From an uncultured euryarchaeote (lineage in GTDB: Archaea > Thermoplasmatota > Poseidoniia > Poseidoniales > Poseidoniaceae): a stretch of DNA of 9,520 nt. The notes beneath the pieces were generated by a model that searched no databases, had not been told where the DNA came from, and saw nothing but the letters and a program-made list of their open reading frames with translations. The stretch spans positions 1-9,520 of the forward strand of contig CALCOP010000112.1 in assembly GCA_937897365.1 (NCBI GenBank), in the 5' to 3' direction. Every line of letters starts with the position of its first letter. Within the stretch, counting starts at the first letter, position 1. A program made the position numbers and the translations under genes. This document shows positions 1 through 6,328 of this stretch, piece by piece.

Positions 1-1211
1 TCCATTTGGTTTTGCTCCATAATGGCAACCAGAGCGCGAGAAGTAGCAACTGCAGTCGAATTGAGGGTGTGTGCAATTGGTTGACCTGCATGTCCAGGTT
101 GTCCGTACCGAATCTGCAATCGATTCGCTTGATAATCGGTACAATTCGAGCATGAAACGATTTCCTTGTATTGGTTCGCACCTGGAATCCAAGCCTCAAG
201 ATCGTATTTTCGAGCAGCAACAGTACCCATATCTCCAGTACAGATATTGACAACTTCGTAATGCATTTCAAGAGCATCCCACAAGTCAAGACAGTTCTGT
301 AACAGTTCTTCCTGAAGTTCCCATGATTGCTCTGGTGTTGCAATGATAATTTGCTCGATTTTGGTGAATTGGTGAACCCTCCAAATCCCTAAATCGGATT
401 GGCCGTGCGACCCGACTTCTCTCCTAAAACAGGGTGAAACACCGACAATTCGTAGAGGTAAGTCGCTTTCAGGAATCGTTTCGCCCATGAACATCGCAGT
501 AAGTGGGTGTTCCGATGTCGCAATCATGTAGTACTTATCTGGCTCAACTCCATACATGACTGTTTCAAAGTCAGAGAGGTCGGTTACGCCTTCGTATGCT
601 TCACGATTCATCATCACAGGTGGTTGAACAAAAGTATAGCCGCGTTCGCGAATGAAATCGACTGCATATTGTTGCAAGGCAAAATCAAGCCTTGCCAAAT
701 CGCCTTTGAGGAAGAAGAATCGGCTACCAACAATCTTTGCGGCCCGCTTGAGGTCTACCCATTTGTTCATCTCAATGAGTTCATTATGAGTACGAGGTTC
801 AAAATCAAAAACCGGCTTTTCACCATGAACACTGTGTTGCGTATTTCCAGATTCATCTGCCCCAACAGGGACATCGGGATGAAGTATATTCGGTATACTC
901 ATTCGAAGGCGGTCGCGCTCAGCCATTGCGATATCTGTTTTTTTCTCCATCTCACTTATTTGGGCACCTAAATCAGCAACCTCGGCAAGAATACGCTGTG
1001 CAGCATCCTCGTCACCTGATTTCTTGGCAGCTCCAATCCCTCGTGCGGCGGTATTTTTTTGCGCTCGTAGTTGATTTGTTTCGTGTTGAAGATTAATCCA
1101 TTCCTGATCAAGTGCTATGACTTGTTCGATGTTGTCATGAGGTATTCCTCGTTTGTCATGGTCCTTACGTATCACATCAGGTTCGTTTCGAAACATGTTG
1201 ATATCGAGCAT
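1..1211 (-). CDS. serS: Seryl-tRNA synthetase, bacterial-type class II (C-terminus cut by window edge)
   Basis: Charges tRNA-Ser (and tRNA-Sec where present) with serine in the cytosol. About 403 codons are visible from the ATG at 1211-1209; usual length is 420-460, so only the last few dozen residues are missing. The N-terminus (MLDINMFRNEPDVIRK) and the charged heptad-like stretch at about residues 28-105 match the tRNA-binding coiled-coil arm. The catalytic domain follows: motif 1 proline near P198 (VQPPVMM), a TSEHPL segment, motif 2 with F262-R263-R264-E and the following GSHGQ...GIWRVHQF, the CSNCTDYQ segment, and motif 3 (HTLNSTAVATSRALVAIME, with its Arg at about 392). This is the common form, not the rare SerRS of some methanogens. 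It is the second gene of a minus-strand pair, 10 bp after the membrane protease stop, with a strong Shine-Dalgarno deciding the start. A nearby ATG at 1215 is out of frame. Confidence 0.96.
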   Translation of the reverse strand, partial: MLDINMFRNEPDVIRKDHDKRGIPHDNIEQVIALDQEWINLQHETNQLRAQKNTAARGIGAAKKSGDEDAAQRILAEVADLGAQISEMEKKTDIAMAERDRLRMSIPNILHPDVPVGADESGNTQHSVHGEKPVFDFEPRTHNELIEMNKWVDLKRAAKIVGSRFFFLKGDLARLDFALQQYAVDFIRERGYTFVQPPVMMNREAYEGVTDLSDFETVMYGVEPDKYYMIATSEHPLTAMFMGETIPESDLPLRIVGVSPCFRREVGSHGQSDLGIWRVHQFTKIEQIIIATPEQSWELQEELLQNCLDLWDALEMHYEVVNICTGDMGTVAARKYDLEAWIPGANQYKEIVSCSNCTDYQANRLQIRYGQPGHAGQPIAHTLNSTAVATSRALVAIMEQNQM

Positions 1212-1216
1212 TCATT

Positions 1217-1223
1217 TCACCTC
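1217..1223 (-). promoter_or_regulatory. Shine-Dalgarno of serS overlapping the upstream stop codon
   Basis: On the minus strand the sequence GAGGTGA lies 5 nt before the serS ATG at 1211 and matches the archaeal anti-SD (GGAGGTGATC core). Its first two bases are the last two of the protease TGA stop (1224-1222), so a ribosome terminating on the protease covers the serS initiation site. This supports one transcript and probable translational coupling (inference). Confidence 0.8.
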
Positions 1224-3456
1224 ATAATGTAATTCCAAAGTCGAAAATTGCAGTACCCACGATGAGTAAACCTCCGATAACATAGCCAAGAATTGCGCCT
1301 CCGTTCAGCAACGGTAATCCCGCTTGTGCTCGTCCACGTGCAACATAAGTCATGAGGGCAAAATATCCAACTAATCCGCCCAAGAGCGTTGTCATCGCTA
1401 CAAGGAATCCGTCATTACCGCTGATGTATTGAGCAGCAGAGAGAACCAGCATTCCGGGGAAAATCACATCGCCAAGTCCCATGAACATGGCATCTTTTGA
1501 TTTCTTTTTAGGAGCGGATGCAGGCCTGACAGGAGCGGGTGCATCGTTATTCATTTCCTTCATCGAAACGGTTTCATCAATGAACGAGTAGCCTTTTTCT
1601 TGCGGGGCTACCAAGAGTATAGGTAAGCGTAATCCAATCATCGTATCAGCGAGATCGAGCATGTGTTTCGAGCGATAGACTGCCCAAGCATCATACACGG
1701 CTGCAGCGATCATAAACACGATAATCAATGTAGGAACAAAAGTGACACCGAGCATGACGACCACTCCAGAGCCAACAAGTACACCCACGGTATTCACGAC
1801 GTACCATTCACTGTGAACATACAAGAGTATCATCAAGAGAGCAGCGACTAAAAGTCCTACAATCAGTGGACCGTCTTCGAGTTGTAAACCCTCAAGAGTC
1901 AACATTTCACTGGTCACGATTCCGGTTGAAATTGATACATTTTCGCTTTCATAGACTGCGTGAAAGTAAGAAGCGTTTTCGGTCTGACCAAACCAAACGG
2001 TCTCCAATGAATCTGAAACAGGGAACGAAATGAGATTTTTCAATACCTGGCGATAGTGCCAGTTCGCACTTGTGTCGGTCGCAAGAAGTAAATCGGTGTG
2101 GCCACTTTCATCAAGGTCAGTGATTCGAACCGACTGGATTGAATCTGCGTATCCTTCAAGATTCATCTTTGTTTGAGGTACGAACATTGCGGTTTCAGAA
2201 TCATTACTCGTTCTTTCAAAACCAAGAACATCACCATTTTCATCGCCAAGAAGTAAAAATCCTTCATGCTCTTCAGAATCATTTATCTCATTTTCAGACC
2301 AAGGAGAATGACCATAATCAGCACTGGTAAAATTACCGGTAGAATTGAGCTCGAACAAAATACTTGCTGGGGTTTTCATTTCTTCTGGAGCGAACGGGTC
2401 AAATGCAGGAGCGTTTTTCTCCAATTCGACAACAACGGCCATATTTGCAGTCACGATGAGTATTTTATCATCGTCAATTAATTCTGCATATTCAACCCCA
2501 TAATGTGTTTCCAAGTTAACCGGTAGATCCCAACCGGCTTGGTAGACCATTAAACCCGGGCTGTCCTCAAAGACATTGAATCGGTGTAATCGGTTGTCTT
2601 CATTAATGACGTACATGGCATCATCGGCATAGAACGCAAGAGAACAAGCGCTTCCTAAAGAGCCCAAAAACTCAAGATAGGTCGAATTATCAATTTCGTC
2701 TTCGACATATCGATGACAATCATATGAGCCTTGAATCGTTCCTGTTTCAGCATCGACATACCAAATATGTCCTTGATTGGTAAATGAATAATACTCATCG
2801 GAAACAACGACTCTCAAATCGGCAGTATCGGTGTATGGCAAGCGTTCATGCGTCGTGGTCCAAGTCGCAACACCGTTCACCAATCCTTCTCCATGATAGG
2901 CACTGAATGAATCGTTCCACATCGTTGGACTTCCGATTAAGGAATTGGTGAGGTGAGTATCCATGCCATGATGTGCAAGATAAGATTCCTGAAGTCCGCT
3001 ATCACTTTGGAATTCAAAGGGTTCAGGTTCTAAATCCAATACCAATACGTGGGCCAGCGGAACGGTTGTGTACATCAAAGCAATGGCCAGAACACCCATG
3101 ATTCCGTATTTGATTATCCAATCTTTCTTGTATTTGGCAAGCACCAATATGGCTGCAGTGAAAATGAAAATCATCACTAATTCCAGAGCGATGTAACGCA
3201 CTTGACTTGCACCAGCCTCACCAAAGGCTTGCAGGTTTGCAACATCATACCACGGACGGATAAACAGTGCTATTCCAATTGTCAAAACGAACATGAACAC
3301 CATGCCCATCATTGAAGCGAATTGTTCTTTCATCATTGTCAAGAGATTGTCTTCAGCCTCAAGTTCTTCTTGAACAGCAATGAATTTCTTCGAAACCTTT
3401 CTGTCCGGTGACGAGGCTTCCGACTGTTCGGTCATATCCATTGCGAGTTCGGACAC
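1222..3456 (-). CDS. Presenilin/SPP-type intramembrane aspartyl protease with a large inserted propeller-like ectodomain
   Basis: Predicted intramembrane-cleaving protease of clan AD (presenilin/signal peptide peptidase; archaeal SPP_2/DUF1119 group). Visible by eye: TM1 about 48-66, TM2 88-107, TM3 114-139; a soluble insert about 142-528; TM4 529-547, TM5 551-569, TM6 572-594 with the catalytic YD (Y588, D589); a cytosolic loop 597-655 containing KKKSK; TM7 from about 656 with GLGD (D663 the second aspartate); TM8 684-705; and TM9 716-737, preceded by AGLPLLNGG (712-720), the counterpart of the presenilin PAL motif. HMLDLADTMIGLRLPILLV (598-616) also resembles archaeal presenilin homologues. 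These are usually about 300 residues, so 744 is very long. The insert has PQQ/propeller-like blades (WYVDAETGTIQG 232-243; FLLLGDENGDVLGFER 400-415), an FG-GAP-like calcium loop (D447-x-D-x-SG-x-x-D455), eight N-glycosylation sequons, and the protein's only two cysteines (C247, C271), a possible disulfide. The start is GTG at 3456, because the codon before it is a stop; ATGs at residues 6 and 8 are alternatives. Protease assignment is firm; substrate and fold of the insert are unknown. Confidence 0.88.
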   Translation of the reverse strand: MSELAMDMTEQSEASSPDRKVSKKFIAVQEELEAEDNLLTMMKEQFASMMGMVFMFVLTIGIALFIRPWYDVANLQAFGEAGASQVRYIALELVMIFIFTAAILVLAKYKKDWIIKYGIMGVLAIALMYTTVPLAHVLVLDLEPEPFEFQSDSGLQESYLAHHGMDTHLTNSLIGSPTMWNDSFSAYHGEGLVNGVATWTTTHERLPYTDTADLRVVVSDEYYSFTNQGHIWYVDAETGTIQGSYDCHRYVEDEIDNSTYLEFLGSLGSACSLAFYADDAMYVINEDNRLHRFNVFEDSPGLMVYQAGWDLPVNLETHYGVEYAELIDDDKILIVTANMAVVVELEKNAPAFDPFAPEEMKTPASILFELNSTGNFTSADYGHSPWSENEINDSEEHEGFLLLGDENGDVLGFERTSNDSETAMFVPQTKMNLEGYADSIQSVRITDLDESGHTDLLLATDTSANWHYRQVLKNLISFPVSDSLETVWFGQTENASYFHAVYESENVSISTGIVTSEMLTLEGLQLEDGPLIVGLLVAALLMILLYVHSEWYVVNTVGVLVGSGVVVMLGVTFVPTLIIVFMIAAAVYDAWAVYRSKHMLDLADTMIGLRLPILLVAPQEKGYSFIDETVSMKEMNNDAPAPVRPASAPKKKSKDAMFMGLGDVIFPGMLVLSAAQYISGNDGFLVAMTTLLGGLVGYFALMTYVARGRAQAGLPLLNGGAILGYVIGGLLIVGTAIFDFGITL

Positions 3457-3504
3457 TCATATGAGCGTCGCGCCTCATGCGCCCCCTACGGGGGCGATAC
3501 GAAG
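3456..3504. promoter_or_regulatory. Divergent control region between the membrane protease and folC
   Basis: Only 48 bp separate the protease GTG from the folC TTG. The stretch contains the perfect 10-bp palindrome CTCATATGAG (3456-3465), a third copy of the half-site CTCAT at 3474-3478, and the perfect 7-bp-stem inverted repeat CGCCCCC-TAC-GGGGGCG (3480-3496). The second repeat is markedly GC-rich against its surroundings. CATATG could act as a weak TATA-like element, but no clear BRE/TATA box is visible in either direction. Both transcripts presumably start here or inside the opposing gene's first codons. Operator function is inferred from symmetry alone. Confidence 0.4.
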
Positions 3505-4854
3505 TTGGCCAGTGAAGAGAGAACAAAAGGCCAAATCCCCCCAACTCTTCGCCAGCGTGTGGTTGAAGCACGCACTTGGCTTGAATCGTCGAAAAAGCGC
3601 GGTATGGCTTTAGGATTACAGGGCACAAAAACAGTACTTGACCGCTTACAATTGGAACTACCACAGCATATCTTTCATGTCGCAGGCAGCAATGGAAAGG
3701 GAACTGCATGTGCCGTTATGGCAGCGACTCTTTCCCTTGAGGGGAGAGCAAATGTCCTCTTTACTTCTCCGCATGTTTGCCGAATTGAAGAACGCGTGCG
3801 CAGAAACGGTATACCTCTTTCCCCCAAAGAGTTCGATGAAGCATTGTTGAGAGTTCGTCGTGCAGCATCAGGTGATGACGACACCATAGATATCGAACTT
3901 ACATTTTTTGAAATTACCTACTTAGTCGCTATGGTCGCTTCGGTTGGAAGTGAAGTACTGATTCTTGAAACAGGCTTAGGAGGCCGCCTTGATGCCACTC
4001 GAAGCGGACCTGCCACCGTTTCCCTTGTGACCTCAGTGAGTTGTGAACACAGAGATATTTTGGGCTCAGACCTGCCTACGATTGCACGCGAAAAAGCAGC
4101 CATTGCTCGTCCAGGATGCCCGATTCTCATTCGTGAACCAGAAGATCAAGATGTTCGTAATGCCATGCTTGAGGAGGCGACGAATGCGGGCAATTCCATG
4201 CTTCAAGAAAACCGTGAACCTGCAGACGTTTCTTTTGTTCAAATCGACCGTGACTCTGGTGTTCTTGATGAAGCTGTTAAGTTGGCAACCTCGGTTTTTG
4301 GGAAGGCTGGTTTTTCTACAGATTCAATATCCAAAGCAAGACGATTTCTAAGATGGCCTGCTCGCATGCATTCACTATCAAAGAGTGAGACTGCATCTCA
4401 TCCATACTTGCTTGATGCTGCTCACAATCCCTCGGGATTGCTGCGAATACTTCCGGAATTGGAACAATTTATTCGTATTCATGCCCCTCAAAATGAAGAA
4501 GGTCCAGTGTGGACTCTGCTTTTTGGAACCTCGCCTCAACATGACCTCGATGAAATGCTTTCACCTTTCCATGAAATGTGCCATCGCATACCGCCCCAGA
4601 AAATACTGTTAACTCGCCCATTGGGAGGCCGCTATCCAGGAGTAGAACTCGAGGTTTTACTTGGCCGAAAATGGACAGATGAACACCCTTTGTGCTACCC
4701 TTCGGCACTGCAAGCCATCGAATCGTTGGCAGTTAAGCCTGCAAAGAATGTCGGTCTCGTCGTGAGTCTTGGTTCGCTGTATTTACAAGGGAATATACTG
4801 AATGCTTTTGATTGGGCCAGTGATGAAAACCTTTCTTTATTTGCGAAGCACTGA
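3505..4854 (+). CDS. folC: Folylpolyglutamate synthase / dihydrofolate synthase (Mur ligase family)
   Basis: ATP-dependent ligase adding glutamate to dihydropteroate and/or to reduced folates, which retains and activates folate cofactors in the cytosol. Family signatures run in order through the 449 residues: HVAGSNGKGT (P-loop, about 58-67); LFTSPHVCRIEERVRRNG (about 85-102), matching the FolC 'TSPHL...ERIR.NG' block; LETGLGGRLDATRSG (154-168); CEHRDILG...IAREKAAI, where the conserved His binds near the metal site; and LDAAHNPSG (303-311) of the C-terminal ligase domain. Length is normal. The listed start is a TTG, with a GGGGGCG run 8 nt upstream that could pair with the anti-SD through one wobble. 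No in-frame ATG lies upstream; the ATG at 3461 is out of frame. GTG at 3559 is an alternative but would shorten the N-terminal helix. It leads a plus-strand set with a dCMP-deaminase-like gene. Whether it has one or both activities cannot be told from sequence. Confidence 0.92.
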   Translation: MASEERTKGQIPPTLRQRVVEARTWLESSKKRGMALGLQGTKTVLDRLQLELPQHIFHVAGSNGKGTACAVMAATLSLEGRANVLFTSPHVCRIEERVRRNGIPLSPKEFDEALLRVRRAASGDDDTIDIELTFFEITYLVAMVASVGSEVLILETGLGGRLDATRSGPATVSLVTSVSCEHRDILGSDLPTIAREKAAIARPGCPILIREPEDQDVRNAMLEEATNAGNSMLQENREPADVSFVQIDRDSGVLDEAVKLATSVFGKAGFSTDSISKARRFLRWPARMHSLSKSETASHPYLLDAAHNPSGLLRILPELEQFIRIHAPQNEEGPVWTLLFGTSPQHDLDEMLSPFHEMCHRIPPQKILLTRPLGGRYPGVELEVLLGRKWTDEHPLCYPSALQAIESLAVKPAKNVGLVVSLGSLYLQGNILNAFDWASDENLSLFAKH

Positions 4855-4870
4855 TAGAGAGTCAGTGCTT
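4846..4870 (+). repeat. Perfect 9-bp inverted repeat across the folC stop codon
   Basis: AAGCACTGA (4846-4854) and TCAGTGCTT (4862-4870) are exact reverse complements separated by the 7-nt loop TAGAGAG, with a possible extra U-G pair closing the loop. The left arm holds the last two folC codons and its TGA stop. The right arm ends 7 nt before the first possible in-frame ATG (4878) of the deaminase gene. No T-run follows, so it is not a bacterial-type intrinsic terminator. A role in mRNA processing, stability or control of the downstream start is possible but unproven. Confidence 0.7.
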
Positions 4871-4889
4871 GAGATGTATGTTGACGGCC

Positions 4890-5327
4890 ATGAGTGAGAA
4901 GTGGGATATCCGGTTTTTGGAGTTGGCTAAGCACATTTCCGGGTGGAGCAAAGACCCTTCAACAAAGGTAGGATGCGTGGTTGTCGGTGAAGACCGAGAA
5001 ATCCGCTCGACAGGTTTCAATGGCTTTCCTCGCGGTATTGACGATGATGATGAGCGCCTCACTGACCGAAATCAAAAATACCCATTGATTTGTCATGCCG
5101 AAGAAAATGCTATTATGCATGCTGCTCGAATCGGAATATCACTGAAAGGAGCAACCGCATTTGTCACGTGGCCCCCATGCTCGCGCTGTGCTCGCTCTCT
5201 CATTCAAGCAGGTATCAAAGAGATTGTTTATCCAGAAACCGATGGTATCCCAGAACGTTGGGTTGAGGATTTTACAGTCTCGAATGGAATGCTTCTTGAA
5301 GCAGGCGTTTTGGTTCGAACTGTTTGA
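4890..5327 (+). CDS. Deoxycytidylate (dCMP) deaminase-like protein
   Basis: Zinc-dependent cytidine/deoxycytidylate deaminase family, predicted to convert dCMP to dUMP, the substrate of thymidylate synthase. From the ATG at 4890 (MSEKWDIRFLELAKHISGWS) the protein is 145 residues, normal for the family. STKVGCVVV, then TGFNGFPRGIDD, then HAEENA (H69 zinc ligand, E71 catalytic proton shuttle), then PPCSRCA (C97 and C100 zinc ligands) is the order seen in dCMP deaminases; the NGFPRG stretch favours dCMP over free cytidine. An ATG at 4878 and a TTG at 4869 are in frame upstream but add residues (RCMLTA) that do not look conserved, and the TTG falls inside the inverted-repeat arm. It follows folC by 35 bp on the same strand, so co-transcription is likely. 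Pairing with folC fits shared service to dTMP synthesis. A related deaminase specificity cannot be excluded. Confidence 0.87.
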   Translation: MSEKWDIRFLELAKHISGWSKDPSTKVGCVVVGEDREIRSTGFNGFPRGIDDDDERLTDRNQKYPLICHAEENAIMHAARIGISLKGATAFVTWPPCSRCARSLIQAGIKEIVYPETDGIPERWVEDFTVSNGMLLEAGVLVRTV

Positions 5328-5374
5328 TTCGGCCTACCGACGCTTTGATGCTCTCTTGACGCTTGGCAATTGCT

Positions 5375-6328
5375 ATGCGAAGGTTGGGTATACCAGTTGT
5401 ACTGACCTTACTCCTCCTGTGTTCGGGGTGTGCCGCCCCTTCTATCGACACGGCATCCTCCATCCAGTTAGAAGAACCTGAAACACCGACTGAACCTTGT
5501 AATGGACTGATTATCCTTTGTCTGCGGACATATGACAATGTGACTTTTCCAGAAACTCACAACTCTTTTTCAACACATCAAGATGGAATTTATTATCCTG
5601 CCAGTAACCATCAAACGGGTCTTGATGCACAATGGAATGCAGGCATGCGTGCTTTCATGGTCGACACGCACTATGAAACACTGGGGGATGAACAAATCGA
5701 AACGGTTCGTTTGTGTCACGGCGATGACAGCAGAGGTTTCAGTCCGTGTGCTTACGGCACCGTAGATTCGGTCGGATGGTTCACTAATCTTCGAGGGAAA
5801 ATAGATCAAAATCCTCGAGACATTGTCACGCTTTTGGTTGAGAATTATGTTCAACCGGATCACCTCAAAGCTGTGTTTGAACTTTCAGGATTGTATGAGA
5901 AAGTGTACTACCATGAGTTGAACACTCCTTGGCCTACATTGCTTGAATTGATTGAACAAAACACAACGCTCGTCGTCTTCTGGGAGCAAGGAGGTGATGC
6001 TTCTCATCCATGGATTCATGACTTCCTCACCCATAGCTGGACTACAAATTATGCAGAAGAGAATACAGAGGATATGAATTGTGATGTTCTTCGAGGTGAT
6101 GTTGAACAAGAGGTTTACCACATGAATAACTGGCTCAGTGGCCCTTTGGGGTTATCCGATCCTACACGAGGAGATGAGGCCAATGATGTTGATTTTTTGA
6201 TTCAAAGAAGTAAAGAGTGTTGGCAACAGCACGGTAAACGTCCAACATTTATTGCAGTTGATTGGTGGGAAGAAGGCGATGTAGTTGCGGCAGCAAAGGC
6301 CGTAAATGAACTTGAAAACTGGGAGTAA
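5375..6328 (+). CDS. Lipoprotein-like secreted PI-PLC-family phosphodiesterase
   Basis: Predicted PLC-like phosphodiesterase (PI-PLC X-domain, TIM-barrel superfamily) exported and possibly lipid-anchored. From the ATG at 5375 the 317-residue protein starts MRRLGIPVVLTLLLLCSGC: two arginines, a hydrophobic core and a lipobox-like CSGC with C19 as candidate lipidated cysteine. A TTG at 5363 would only prepend four residues. Family marks: ETHNSF (60-65) with H62 as first catalytic histidine; FMVDTHY (94-100), the acidic strand seen in PLCXD-type proteins; RLCHG (112-116) with H115 as second catalytic histidine; DIVTLLVENYV (149-159); and FIAVDWWEEGDV (292-303), the typical closing strand. There are eight cysteines, six of them beyond the lipobox, so disulfides are plausible, and two sequons (N55, N196). 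It is closest in pattern to calcium-independent PLCXD/plant-type proteins; substrate unknown. It sits 47 bp after the deaminase with no clear Shine-Dalgarno, and its stop abuts the stop of the opposing helicase gene. Confidence 0.8.
   Translation: MRRLGIPVVLTLLLLCSGCAAPSIDTASSIQLEEPETPTEPCNGLIILCLRTYDNVTFPETHNSFSTHQDGIYYPASNHQTGLDAQWNAGMRAFMVDTHYETLGDEQIETVRLCHGDDSRGFSPCAYGTVDSVGWFTNLRGKIDQNPRDIVTLLVENYVQPDHLKAVFELSGLYEKVYYHELNTPWPTLLELIEQNTTLVVFWEQGGDASHPWIHDFLTHSWTTNYAEENTEDMNCDVLRGDVEQEVYHMNNWLSGPLGLSDPTRGDEANDVDFLIQRSKECWQQHGKRPTFIAVDWWEEGDVVAAAKAVNELENWE

Noticed and set aside
507..971. 154-codon open frame antisense to serS
   Set aside because: It lies wholly opposite conserved SerRS sequence, its translation shows no recognisable domain, and it reads like a shadow frame.
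3359..3709. 116-codon minus-strand frame spanning the divergent gap, starting inside folC
   Set aside because: It overlaps the starts of both the protease and folC, is Arg/Cys/His-rich without motif, and its possible ATG starts (3478, 3460) are out of frame with the protease.
5328..5374. Possible promoter or terminator between the deaminase and phosphodiesterase genes
   Set aside because: No T-run, TATA-like box or stable hairpin is visible in these 47 bp, so nothing could be called.
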